Assembly: GCA_011503125.2 (NCBI GenBank)
Contig: WWBZ02000040.1
Location: 2,108,001 to 2,172,000 of the forward strand
Reading direction: 5' to 3'
DNA: 64,000 nt
DNA from: Botryosphaeria dothidea
Lineage: Eukaryota; Ascomycota; Dothideomycetes; Botryosphaeriales; Botryosphaeriaceae
The position numbers were made by a program, and so were the translations under genes. The notes beneath the pieces were generated by a model. That model saw nothing but the letters and a program-made list of their open reading frames with translations. It made no database searches and had not been told where the DNA came from. This document shows, in pieces, positions 35,695 to 47,551 of the stretch. Each line of letters opens with the position of its first letter. Positions within the stretch are counted from its first letter, which is position 1.

Positions 35695-36862
35695 TTATTC
35701 CACCAGCGCCTCAAACCTCCCATCCCTCCTCTCCCTCATATCTGCCAACACCCCTTCTCTCTCCCGTACCAGCCGCCTCGCCTCCTCCCTATCCGCCGGC
35801 AAGTCCTTGTACGCCCGCACCTGCGCCTCCAATCGCATCACCAGGCCCCTCATCCGCGATACTTCCTCCTCGGCCGCCACTAGCGCCGCCAGGCTCCCCG
35901 ACGCCAGCGGCCCCGCGCCTGTCGACGCCAGATACATCGCCGCGGCGCCGGGCACGGCGAAGGGGTTTGCCGGACGAGCGCTTGATTGCGCGCGGCTGCG
36001 CGTGCGCGTGTGTTTAGGCGATTTTGCGGGGGATGATGCTGATGCGGCGTCGTCGGCGGCGATGGCCGCGGCGGTGGGCAGCGCGGCGAGGCGGTCGCTG
36101 TATTCTTGGAGTTTTGGGAGGAGTTGTTTCGTTTGGCGGACGTAGTCGGCGGTTTGGCGCGGGAGCGAGGCCGGGGGCGGGGCGAAAGCGGGTTCGTTGG
36201 TGATGGATGAGAGGGTGGTGCGGAGGTCTTCGAGGGAGGTCGTGAGGAGGGTGCGGAGGTTGGAGAGGGTCTCGGTGTGGGTGGCGAGGGTTTGGGAGTG
36301 CGTGGTTAGGGCTAGGAGGGCGTGGGCGAGGCTGATGAGTTGTTAGTTGTTGGTATGCTGCTTTGCGAATGTTTAAAGATGTTGACATACGTTTCGGGAT
36401 CCGTGGATGGTGTGTTGAGGGCCGTGGAGAGTTGCGCGAGCGCGTCGAGGCTTTGCTTGCCGTCGCTCGTCAGATGTTCGTTGACTATGTGAAGTATTTG
36501 CCGGTCTGCTTCCTCGTCTGCTGTTTCTACACCTGCCTTGTCCAAAGAGAACCATCAGTCCTTGCTCACGGTGCGCTTGTGCCGTGTTATTGACGCTGGG
36601 CCTTTACCTCGCTCGTCTCGTGGCGGAACTCCTCTTCCAATGCCTGCACCAAGGCTGCTTCCTCATCTGCACGTTCATTCGCGGCAGCAAGCGCCAATAA
36701 CGCTTTCAATGTCTCCTCGTTTCGCTCGAACTTAGGGAGGGCTCGGTTCGGGTACAAGGACGACAGCCAGGCTTCGACGTGCTGCCAGTCGTGTGCTTGT
36801 GCGCGCTGCTGCGCGGCTTTGGAGGGTGAGAAGAGGGCGTCACCGAGGTAACTGTCATCCAT
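35695..36862 (-). CDS. HAUS augmin-like complex subunit 1-like protein
   Basis: Three exons (36862-36608, 36536-36391, 36331-35695) encode 345 residues. The N-terminus LFSPSKAAQQRAQAHDW...FERNEETLKALLALAAANE matches fungal HAUS1-type proteins. Most of the rest is predicted helix: heptad-like stretches near residues 90-230 and at the C-terminus (LVAAEEEVSRMRGLVMRLEAQ), with an Ala/Ser-rich disordered insert between. Augmin recruits gamma-tubulin to existing microtubules for branching nucleation in the spindle. The first donor is GTAAAG, weaker than its neighbours. The assignment rests on the N-terminal motif and coiled-coil layout. Confidence 0.75.
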
Positions 36863-37316
36863 GGCCGGCTTCTTTATTGGGATATTATGATTGAGGGCGT
36901 ATGAGGCTGTGCGGTGCGTGAAGCGTGGTTGGTGTTTTGTTTTCTCGCAAAGGTTGGGCAGCTGTCGATCTGCGCAAGGGTCCGCAGGCGCATGTGGGGA
37001 ACGAGCAGCAGAGTGCGGGACTGCTTCCGCTTCCGCTATGACGTCGCCTTGGCGTCGAGCGCCTGTGAGCTGTTAGTGGGGGGTTGCAGGGGGAGCTCTC
37101 CTTCCTCCGCATTCCACTGGACCCTCTCACGCCTTTTAGAATGGCCTGATCTTACTGCAAGCTCGACAACGCAGTCTTACTGATCAAACTACCGCAACTA
37201 CGGCTCTTTACTCTAGGCTCTTCCTCGAGGCGCTAATCCTCACTGCCATCATCCTGTGTTTCACGCCACTCTTCCGCAGCTTCCCTCGAAGCTCTCAATC
37301 CCGCAGAGGCTTCAAG
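36863..37316. promoter_or_regulatory. Divergent promoter region, HAUS1-like/PCMT
   Basis: A 454-bp interval between divergent starts. It contains a TGACGTC half-palindrome-like site near 37040 (ATGACGTCGC). No other element is clear. Confidence 0.4.
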
Positions 37317-38157
37317 ATGGCGTGGGCATGCTCAGGTATCTCGAACTCGGAGTTGGTCAACAACATGGCCGCCAACGGCCTGATCAACTCCGATCGCGTC
37401 AAGAATGCCATGTTGGGTGTATGTACCCCTCCAAAGACCCTACATTTGTTCAATGAGCCAAATATTGCTATTTACCACCTCCGAATGTACCTCTGCTTAT
37501 GTGCCGATTGCTCTGCAGGTTGACCGCGCCCACTATGCACCCTCTCGCGCTTACGAAGACTCTCCTCAACCTATCGGACACAGCGCCACCATCTCAGCCC
37601 CACACATGCACGCCTCAGCCTGCGAATCGCTGCTCAAATTCCTCAATCCCGGTGCGAAGGTTTTAGACATCGGTAGCGGATCCGGATATCTCACACATGT
37701 ATTGGCGGAGCTAGTCAAGCCTGGCGGCACTGTAATTGGCGTCGACCATATCCAGCCATTGGTCGACCTGGCTAAGAACAATATGGCTAAGAGCGCAGAA
37801 GGAAGGGAGTTTCTAGAGAGTGGAACTGTCAAATTCATCAAGGCGGACGGTAGGCTTGGTTGGAAGGAGGGAGCACCATACGATGCGATCCACGTAGGAG
37901 CGGCGGCCGCCGAGCACCATCAGACGCTCGTGGACCAATTGAAGACACCTGGAAAGTGAGTACACGATACCAACATTGATGTGATAGTAGTTGTGAATGA
38001 GGGATGCTGACTTTGGAATACTAGGCTCTTTATCCCGGTCGAAGAGGGTTATATGCAACACATCTACGTGGTTGACAAGAAGGAAGACGGTAGCGTAGAG
38101 AGGAAGAAGCTGTATGGTGTACAGTATGTCCCGTTGACGGATGCTCCAAAAGTGTGA
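37317..38157 (+). CDS. PCM1: Protein-L-isoaspartate O-methyltransferase
   Basis: Three exons (37317-37418, 37519-37955, 38025-38157) give 223 residues. The S-adenosylmethionine site is clear (KVLDIGSGSGYLTHVLAELV) and is followed by GVDHIQPLVDLA. The family-specific segment before it, IGHSATISAPHMHA, is complete. The C-terminus has LFIPVEEGYMQHIYVVDK and KLYGVQYVPLTD. The cytosolic enzyme methylates abnormal L-isoaspartyl residues and so starts repair of aged proteins. Length is typical of the family. The gene is single-copy in style and intact. Confidence 0.95.
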
Positions 38158-40005
38158 GGCTTGTTGCCGCACTTGAATCGAGTTCACTGCCGGGCAAAAA
38201 GCTGTTTTTGGAGAGTAGACACAGGTCATGGTACGAGAGAGATCTGCCTTTCCTTCAAACAGGATCTAGCGATTGAACGTGATCCTTTCCTATTGGAATC
38301 TGAAGATTCAGTCCGTGAATACCTGCAGTCGAGCGCCACCTGATTTCCCTTATGGGAGTGCTGCGAAAAAGTCCTCCGGTCAAATGACGCACGATCGCAT
38401 ATTGACCTTCAAGGTGGATCATGCAAGGTTACCAAGCTGGAACCAAATGCTACATGCTGATCTGAGCAACCGATGCCCTCGCTGACGACAATCTTTCGCG
38501 AGTGGATATGTTCATGTTTCGAGGTCGAATCCCCTTGCAGTTTGCATGTGTTTGCGCATAGAACTTTAGATCTAGGATGTGACTGTTCGTTTCAAGGTGA
38601 TGCTCTTCTTGCGGTTTCAGAATCAGCAAAGGATGTCCTGCGAGCAGCTCTAGCCAATCAAAATGCTCCGTTCAGAAAAGGCGAACGATGGTCTGAGCGT
38701 CTGCAACGGTGCGGGAAGCACACGTGAGCCGTTTCCTATTCGCCCTTGCTGAACGTCAACTCTCGAACGTCCTGCCATGGCTCCATCATGACCTTTCAGC
38801 CTGAGGAAGAGTGCACCTGACGAAGATTCTGCTGTGGTCCGTCGTTACAGGCGTAGAGTCGGCCACGGTGGCGGCGTCGAACCGCCGAGAATTTCCACTG
38901 TGGAATGAGAAATTTGTCGCGGGCGCGGCTCCAATCTCATTCTCATCGCCCATCCACGATCTTGAGTTACAAGAGCAGGCTCATCCAAGTAAAGCGTGGC
39001 CATCATACTACCGTTTGGACCCGTGGACTCCAGCAGCTATCTGGTTAGATCGTACCAACTGAAAGTTGGGCCCTTACCCGCTGTTGGTTGCTCCCAACAG
39101 AGACGCGTTGCATCCTACCGACGCCAACAGGCTGGCGGACCAAAGTGAAATGGCCACGAGGTTATGAAAGAAAAAGTGGAAAGGCGAAGTTTACTCAATA
39201 GTCGTTGCTGTATCTGCGTCCAGAATGCTCCTCTCAACCGGCGCGCTACACAGCCGCGAGACCGCCGCGCGGGGACAGAATCGATAGTTTCAAGTTCCTT
39301 CCTTTCTTAGTTCCTATGAGACTTACATCACTCTCGCGCTCTTTCCTATAGCAGTCTACCCGCCTGGCAGTTTGCTCGCTTAGCACTAGCGCAAGATATT
39401 GTCGAGCTCAAGTACCGCCAGCTTGCGCGCTCCCTCTCTTCCTCTTCTACCCAACACCTTCTTTTCAACTCTTGAAGATCCTAAAAATTCTCCCTCGTCC
39501 TTTCCTTTAAATCACGCTGGTCGCGTCAAAAACCTCTTCCTACGTCTTCAGACGCCTTTCCTTCACTCCACACGCTCCTTGCCTTCCTCCACGCGCGACC
39601 TTTCGTACAACCTCACCTCGCTAGGCATTCACGCCGCCGCGGACATCCCTGCCACCCAAACTCCAGGGACGTGGCTGTGTGGTCGAGTTGAGGCTCATTT
39701 CCTTCCTCGTGCTGTGCACTGTTTGTCGCACAGCATTCCGCATTCCAACATCGTCAAGTCACCTTGGAAACGCTAGGTAAGTCTTGTCCCACTTGACCCG
39801 GCTTCTTCACATCAAATACACGTCGTGGCGGCGGATGCGGCACATCTCCCTGATCTCCAATCTTCGTCTAGCCTGTCAACTTGGCACACTGTCGTTCACT
39901 CTTTCCGGACTCCCTCGCTCTCTTCTTGGGTTCGTAAGCTGACGCCGCTGGCCGGCTCTTGCAGTCATTTCACCACTTTCATTACCAACATCCTCACACG
40001 TCAAG
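38158..40005. other. Intergenic region and long leader before the GH17 gene
   Basis: About 1.85 kb. The first half has only short frames. From about 39.3 to 40.0 kb the plus strand is strongly pyrimidine-rich, as is usual for promoters and long 5' leaders of highly expressed fungal genes. An upstream frame (39399-39776) is Ser/Leu-rich and probably not coding. Confidence 0.5.
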
Positions 40006-41418
40006 ATGAAGGCCGGTTTCTTCGTCCAGCTCCTTTTGGCGCTCATGTTCGGCCTGGTTGCCGGACTTCCTCAGTGTAAGTTTTCTCCACCTTTGCTACG
40101 GCGAGACAGATACATCTTGATGTAGATTTCAGATGCCCGCAACGCCCTCGAGCCGCGCGCCTATGTTACCGCCACTGAGGTCGTTACCATCACCGTTCCG
40201 GCTGTCATCGTCCACGTTCATGGCACCAAGACCTGGACCGAGACCTACGCCGCTGTCGCCCCTTCCATCGCAGTCAGCTCCCAGCCTGTCCAGGTTAGCG
40301 AGACCTCATACCAGTCGGTTCCAATCGCTGTGTCCAAACCTCCGAGCGTTCTAGCCTCAAACGCTCCTTCAGTTGAGACCAGCGCTAGCAGCCAGTCGAC
40401 CGATCCCATCGTTGTGTCACAGTCAATTATCTACACGCGTAAGGAGCCCACCAGTCAAGCTACTTTTGCGAACGTCATCACTTCGATGCCGACCAGCGTC
40501 AACACCGAAGTCCTTCCACCTCCGGTCCCGTTGTTTTCGCGCACCTATAGCGAGCCCCCAAACCCTGTCCCAACTTCAACTACTAGTAGCCTGCACGGAA
40601 ATGGATACGGTATAAGCTACAATCCTTACAACGCCGATAACTCTTGCAAGGATTCTGGTGCGATTGCCAACGACATGCACTCCTTCAAGGATTACGGCAC
40701 GGTCCGCCTGTATGGCACTGATTGCTACCAGCTCGATACTATCATGCCTGCCGTCAAGAACTATCCCGGCATGAAGTTGATCCTTGGCATCTGGCATGCC
40801 GAAACTCGCGATGGTGCTGTGAACGAGGCTACTTCCATTGTCAACGCAGTGAACAACCACTTTGATGGCGACTGGAGCTCCGTTCATTCAGTCACGGTGG
40901 GCAACGAGGTAGTCCATCGGGGAGGTAGTGTCAATTATCTGCTCGATACTCTCAAAGCGGTCAAGGCTATGCTCTCTCCTTACAACGTTTCGGTTGTCAC
41001 TGTTGAGACGCCTGATGTCTTCCAGAATACTGGCCGGTCATTGTGCCAGGAGTCCGACTTCGTTGCAATCAACGCCCATCCATTCTTCGACAGGTCTGGT
41101 GAATGGACAGACCCTAGCCGCGCTGGAGACTTTGTCAAGCTCATGGTTGACACGCTCAAGGGTTGTGGCGACAAGCGCACTGTTATCATGGAGTCTGGTT
41201 GGCCGCACGGCTCTACCCTTCCTTCCGACTACTTCAAGAACAACAATCTTCCTGTCCCGAACCCGGAGAACCACCGCATCGCCATCAAGGCCTTGATGGA
41301 CAAGTTTGTCGGCAATCCACGGGATCTCGTAGTCTTCTCCGCGTTTGATGACCTTTGGAAGATGGACTCTGACTCAACCATGGGTGTTGAGCACTTCTGG
41401 GGCATTCTACCTGAGTAG
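40006..41418 (+). CDS. GH17 cell-wall glucanase/glucanosyltransferase-like protein
   Basis: Two exons (40006-40075, 40133-41418) give 451 residues. A signal peptide (MKAGFFVQLLLALMFGLVAG) is followed by a Ser/Thr/Val-rich linker of about 180 residues, likely heavily O-mannosylated, and then a GH17 domain. The catalytic acid is in VTVGNEVVHRG and the nucleophile in VIMESGWPHG. The layout matches fungal Scw4/Scw10/BtgE-type wall proteins, which remodel beta-1,3-glucan outside the cell. There is no GPI signal at the C-terminus (it ends FWGILPE). The intron splits codon 24, right after the signal peptide. Confidence 0.92.
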
Positions 41419-44400
41419 AATACTTCCATCGCCTTTACGGCACCTTCACCACGATGTGGATCCCATTCCCGTCTATTCATTACGATACCTGCTGATCTTA
41501 AGCGGCTCTTCTGCTTTTGATTATTTTCTTTTCCTGTACGACGGGTTCTCACGCTTTCATGGATCATGAGAAACGGCTTTCTCGGCAAATGACTTCCCGT
41601 ACAGGGTTGGCCAACTGGTCCGCTGGCGTGATCATTGCTACAGCATCAGACTGAATGCATGTCCGGATGCTCGGCTTGGTCTACGATTTTCTGGCATTGA
41701 CCGAGTAACTTCGATGTAGATAGCTTTTCTGACATCGGAATCGAGGTAGACAGACACCTCAATACCTAAAATTGCCTGATCTGGTGAACTGGTGGTGACA
41801 ATGCTTGTGATAAGATGGTGTTTCTCGTTGCCACACTTGACCGGAATTGAAACAACGCCATAGAAACTGCCGCCAGAAAGCACGGCTGGAGGAGCCCCAC
41901 TCCATACATCTCGAACACACTTGCTCCCTTCTTGACCACCTTTGGGCTAGAAGGAATTCAAGCTCAGGATCAGGATCTTGCACATACGTAAAGTATGTTC
42001 ATGCGCAACGATCCGCATGACGCGAATTCGCCTTGCACCCGCCACCACGGTCCTGCTATCCGCAACGTTACGTTACCGTAGAGCAGGAAGCGCGCAAGAT
42101 TCAGCCGGGCCGATGTTTTTTTTTTACTTACTCCTTTCTTGGCTCTACGGGTAGAAGTGCCCAGAAAAAGATTCCGGTATAGCCGGAGAATTTCACAGTA
42201 GCATTGCCGCTTCCTTGGTCGATCCCCGGAGGGCCTTAAAAAGGCCGCATATACATACTGTGTATACGTGCACCTTCTGCAACGCTGCGAGAGAGACATT
42301 CCAAAGGAAAGGACTTTCTTTTCGAACGGAGTTACGGGAGCGCCTGAAGAGCGGAGTTAAACCCAGAAAAGTTTCCTGGAAGCGAAAGAATGCTTGGTGT
42401 TATGCCTATCGATATAGGGCTGGGGGTGGTTGTGGCACGAGCGCTCGCGCGCGGTGTGATGGAAATAGGAGAAGGACGACACCACGAACCATACGCAGCC
42501 ACGTCAGAGAGAAGTGATAACGGCGGTGAAGATGAAGTTTTGAGCACGGAGCGCGGGTGATTTGAGGATAAGTGATTAGATACCGCGAGACGGGAGGATT
42601 TGGTCAGCGTTAAAAAAGCGGATCAACAGGGTCGAGAGTTAATGCGCAACCATCCCTGGAAGTCAGTGCGGAGACGACCTATAAGCAAAGAGAACGGAAG
42701 AAAAGAGGCAGGGCGAGAGCAGTCTGGCTGGGTAAGCGGGGACTGGGAGAGAAGGAAAATAAAAGGCGCTGCTTGTCGACCTCCGGCACTCCATCCGACT
42801 TATTGGGCGCGGGGTGGCGAGCATCGCAATCTGGTGATGGATCGGACAGAGTCGAGTGAGAGAGGGAGCGGCAGTGTTCGGAGAAGAGCCGAGCGAGAAT
42901 GAGAGCCGCACGAGCAGCGCTTGGGCCGGTGGACATCGGCTAAAGAGACGAGGACTGCCGAATGCGGTAAGGCTTGGCTTTGGGATTGGCGGATGACAGC
43001 GTGGTGCCTATTTGCGACAGCCGCACCCCGGCAGAGAGTGGTACTATCCACCTTCCCTCAGGATTTCGGAACCCCGCCCCAGCGATTTAAAGTGCTTCTA
43101 TTTTGCAACTGGGCGAAATGATCTCTGCCTCTTTGAGGGCTGACGACAATGCGAGATCGCCGTCGGCTACTTAGCGAGCTCGCCGATTGAAACGGGGTGG
43201 AGTTTTTGCGTGCTAAGCCGGGGTGCGGATCGTCGAGCTGGTGCTTCAGCTTGATCACGATATGGCCATACCTGTGCTCAAACTCATCGGACGTAGCCTC
43301 TCGTCCGACGACGCGAGCGCACCGACGGTACCGGTGACGCTTTCGATGCTGCAAATTTCTGCGCCTCGGAGATTCTTCCTTCACATGTGTCGAGGGCAGC
43401 GTCTACACTGCCTGCCAGCAACGGACATTGCTCCTGTCGTCGGCTCCTCCACAGGTGTATTGCGTACATAGACGTCGTTGGAGGTCCCTTTTAGCATGAA
43501 ACATTATTACGGCCGATCTTATGCCGGCTCCAACGGCCTTCCGTGCATTCGGCGCATGTGGAAGAATTGCGTTTGCATTTGGTGCGGGTAAACGAGCAGC
43601 ATGAACACGGACGCAAGGAAGGCGGTGACTCAGCTGACATCGGAGAGGGAAGAGACAGGCACACGGCACTGCAGTGGTCGGGTGTGGGTTCGCAGATTGA
43701 TTATTGAACAAACTATCGTATGTGCTTTTTTTCAATTCTGGTGCGGCCCTCGTATCTGCCGCGGCGGCGGGACGAGCGGGCTGCAGGACGATCGACCTCT
43801 TTTGCCTTTAGATGAACCTCGTGCCTGGGCTCGCACGATAATTGAAATAGGAGAGAGCTGCGTTCTGTGGCGTGCTGCGCCGCTCCCAGCAGAGCGGCAG
43901 GCTGCTGGTCCTCGTTCCGCGGCTCGAACCATGGCTGCGGGCTGGCGTCAACGGCTTGAGGCTCGCGCAGATGCGCCTAGATGGAGCTTGATGACGAAAA
44001 TGGACATGATCAGACGCGCGCAGAGAGGCTGAGGCGCGGCGCGGCGGCTGGTATCTGCTCGATGTCGCGTCTCCGCAGCGATCAAGGAGGGTTGTCGAAT
44101 TGATTGCAACGGTGCGGCCGTTGTCGCCCGTCAGGTAGCAACGCACCATTGAGAGGCTAGCGCAGGCGTCGGCAGTCGGGGGAGTGCGAAGGAAACCCCG
44201 GCGGCTGCACGACAACTCGCACGCACAGAGCCCCGGGCGGCCCGCTGATATTGGAGGCCGATCGCCTCATTTCAGCGAGCTCGTTCTGGCTCAGCCTGTG
44301 CTTGCCAGGGTCCGCCAGCAGACGCAGTGAGCGAAAGCGCCAAAAAGACCACACCAGCCGTCTCGTGCCTTCTCTTCAGTCCTGCGAACCCTCTCCGCTT

Positions 44401-44746
44401 CCGCCGCAGCGCGTGCTCTCCTCCATCCACCCTCCGCACAACTCCTCGCCCGCTCCGGCGCGCCTTCCACTCGTCCACCACACGCCTGTGACGTCTACGC
44501 ACGCACCGGTCCGACGAGCACCCACGCACGGCCAGTGACGACGACCACTTCGTGTCGCGCCCACCGCACCCAGGCTCACCCCGGCGCCGAACAGCCACCT
44601 TACGCTCACTACCTCAGCCTCCGGTTACGACCAATTGGCCACGCCGACACAAACCCAGCCTCAAAACATCCCGTACAAACACACCCATCGCCACGCAGCT
44701 GCCAGGCGAGGACCGCAGAACACTGCCCGCAATCAGAACCACCACA
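41419..44746. other. 3.3-kb intergenic region upstream of the Ras-like gene
   Basis: No gene is supported. The left part follows the GH17 stop. From 42.4 kb the DNA turns GC- and purine-rich on the plus strand, and the last 450 bp before the Ras ATG are C/T-rich, consistent with a promoter and long leader. Many short frames exist on both strands without recognisable domains. Confidence 0.5.
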
Positions 44747-45578
44747 ATGGAGGATGACAACAGAATATCTATCACCGTCTGCGGCGATGGCGGTTGTGGT
44801 ATGTACAAGAACACCTTGCGCTTCGCCCAAACACACCCCGGTCTGGTGGAGAGGCTAATCTGTGGTGCGTGATGCAGGTAAATCCTCGATAACGCTGCGC
44901 CTGGTCCGCAGCGCATGGACGAACGACTACGATCCGACAATTGAGGATTCGTATAGCGTGACGCGCACCATCGACGGCCAGACCTACTACCTGGCGCTGA
45001 CGGACACGGCGGGCCAGGAAGAGTACCGCGGACTGTGGGCGGCCAGCAACTTGCGCAGCGATGCCTTCCTGCTCGTCTACGACATCACGAACCCCAATAG
45101 CCTCGAGGCTCTCGAGTACTTCATGGAGATGATCGATATGGAGACGGACCAGCGCCTCGACAACGGCGCAGTGCCGCCGGTCAAGATCGTCGCTGGTAAT
45201 AAGTGCGACTTGCAGTCCGCTCGCCAGATCAAGAGTCAGCAGGGCCTGGAGTGGGCGCGTGCCCGCAAGTGTGGCTTCATGGAGACGAGCGCGCGGGAAA
45301 TGGTTAATATTGAGGAGACCTTTGCCCGTAAGTTTTTACCCCGACTATGGAGGAGGGGCATGCGGGGCAACTGAATCACAGACTAACCGAAGGCTCCGCC
45401 AATTACAGTTTTGGTACGCCGCGTCGTTGAAGCGCGCCGCATTCATGCTATCGGTACCGGCTCCTCCGCTGCCCAGACGGCCCCACTCCCGAACGAGAAG
45501 CGGATGCCTGATCCGGGTGATGATGATGAAGAGGGTGGCCGCAAGAGAAGCTTCTGGTCCAAGCTGAAGTGCTGGTGA
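44747..45578 (+). CDS. Ras-family small GTPase with atypical C-terminus
   Basis: Three exons (44747-44798, 44878-45327, 45409-45578) give 223 residues. The P loop GDGGCGKSS is split by intron 1. The effector region YDPTIEDSY, switch II DTAGQEEYRG, the guanine-specificity motif NKCD and ETSA are all present, so the GTP-binding core is intact. The core is closest to Ras/Rsr1-type proteins. A basic, Gly-rich tail (EEGGRKRSFWSKLK) ends in Cys-Trp, so a full CaaX box for farnesylation is missing. Membrane attachment must then be by the basic stretch, by another lipid, or by a different 3' exon. The long upstream region suggests complex regulation. Confidence 0.88.
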
Positions 45579-46957
45579 ATGTGTCGGGACGAAGAGAAAA
45601 GGACACCAAGAAGACTAAGAAGGGAGGCTTTTAGGCCTCGTCCTCAGAAATGATCGCTCCATGACGAAGGAAATAATACCCAACACTCCAGCCCATTAGT
45701 ACGGTTCCTCCTCCGACTGCACTATTCCTCATTGACGACCCGACTGCGTCTTTTCTGCCCACGGATGCTGCGATTACTGAGTTCTATTTTCCTGCACCTT
45801 TTCTATTCGTGTTTTGTGTTTTTGTTACCATGATATCCACAGGAGGCTACTCTAAAGCGTTGCGGGTGAGGGCTGGTTTCATTTTCTGCAAATGCGTTGG
45901 CTTTATTGCTTGTACTGGTTTATTAGCATTGCGTTTTCCTGTTTTCAGTCCGCTCTTGAGTGTTTCGGTATGCGCCTATTTTCCTCTATCTCTGCATAGA
46001 CACGGCGGATACCGGGACTCTCTCATCGCCTTTTCTCTTTGTATCAAACATGGGAGCCGGCGTAATGCGTTGGAAGGGCAAAGGGGGAGAGTGATCAGCC
46101 GGACATGCATGCAATACCCCGGGTTGAGAAGTGAATACGTGAGGACGAAAGCGAAGAGAGCATAGAGGAAGGATACGCCATGAACATGCACCAAGGAGGA
46201 GAGGGGGTGTGTAAAAGTATATACCCTTTACATCTCCTTTTTCGTTTTTCTTCACTGTACAGACTCGATGATCAAGGGAAGAACTATAACTGTAAGCTAA
46301 AAGTGAGCATCGGATATGTTGAGGAATAGGGTGACAGATAAACCGTCAACAAACTTGCAGAGCTTGATGCCTTGTGATCAATTTTTCTTGTGCCTACATG
46401 CAATTTTGCTGGTGAAGATGAATTTGCGTTACCCCGCTATGACGAGGGCAACGGCGATGATCGTCTTGGCTTTGAGTGGTCATCAGGCCCGCTGTGTGAT
46501 GGACATTTCGGCGCTTAAGCGCTATCACATCTGTATTGAACAATGAGATTTCATCCGCCGAACAATCATACAGATTGACCGCTCAGGGGTGATTCGAGCA
46601 CTCATTGGCGTGCAGTTCATCATCTTGATTTCGGTCTGCAGTGATGTTATCCCCGGAGCACGCTACCCAGAATCAAGTGGGGGCCTCTTGATGTTTTGTG
46701 AACAAGATATTGGCCGAAAAGTTCTTGCAGCACCTGAAAAAGTTGTGAAAGAGCAGGAATGTCTGGCTTTGGAACGTGATGGCGGCGAGATGCAGATGGA
46801 GGGGAAAGGAGGGGGACAAGGCAAGCTGTGAAGCTCTGTCGATCCGTGCTATGACAATCGCCTTCACTGGACTTAGTATTAGTAGTACATTGAAGCTTAT
46901 TTGTAAGTCTGTGGGACATCTGTTGCGTGCTTGAATTCGAAGTGAGTGGTCGGGAAG

Positions 46958-46991
<34 letters not shown>

Positions 46992-47551
46992 ATCGCTCAG
47001 TGACGTCACCGGCTCTCGTCGCGTTGCTACGCGTAAGCACGCGCAACTCCAACACACATGGCATCGCGAAAAGACTCTGGGGTGGAAGACAGCCAGAGCG
47101 ACAGCATCCAGCCATAAAAAAAAAGGAGAGGGAGAGAGAAATCGAGGAGCAAAATAGCAAAACTGAACACCCGAGCTCCAGGGCGCCAGGAAAAGACTCT
47201 AATAGGAACCGTCTTTGTATTGTCTCCCCCGACAACGTCTCGAACTCGAACTTGCGTCCTAATACCGCAAGCCCTGCCTTTTCAGGAACTTTTAGGTGAC
47301 GTAACTCGCATTGGTTACGGGCGTTTTAAACCGACCATACGGCCATGAGAACGAGCGCTGAAGGCGTATAGTAAGGTGCTTTAGCTGTTTAGTTTATGTG
47401 TTGCAGCATGAACTCACAGTAACCTGGACATCGGCCGTGTCTTGCTCTATGCTCATCTACAGAATCTTTGGGCGGTTTCCAGGAAGGCGTGTCTATCACT
47501 GACTGCGCATCCTACATCACCCACCAATCTACCACAACAAACGAACACACA
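45579..47551. other. Convergent intergenic region, Ras-like/DUR3
   Basis: About 2 kb between two 3' ends. It holds a CT microsatellite (46960-46994) and a perfect TGACGTCA palindrome just after it (about 47002). No gene is recognised. Confidence 0.5.
46960..46994 (+). repeat. (CT)n microsatellite
   Basis: About eleven uninterrupted CT units are followed by imperfect CT/TTTCTC sequence. It lies in a non-coding convergent region. Confidence 0.9.

Noticed and set aside
46960..46994. CT repeat as a CRISPR-like or satellite array
   Set aside because: It is a plain dinucleotide microsatellite with no spacers.
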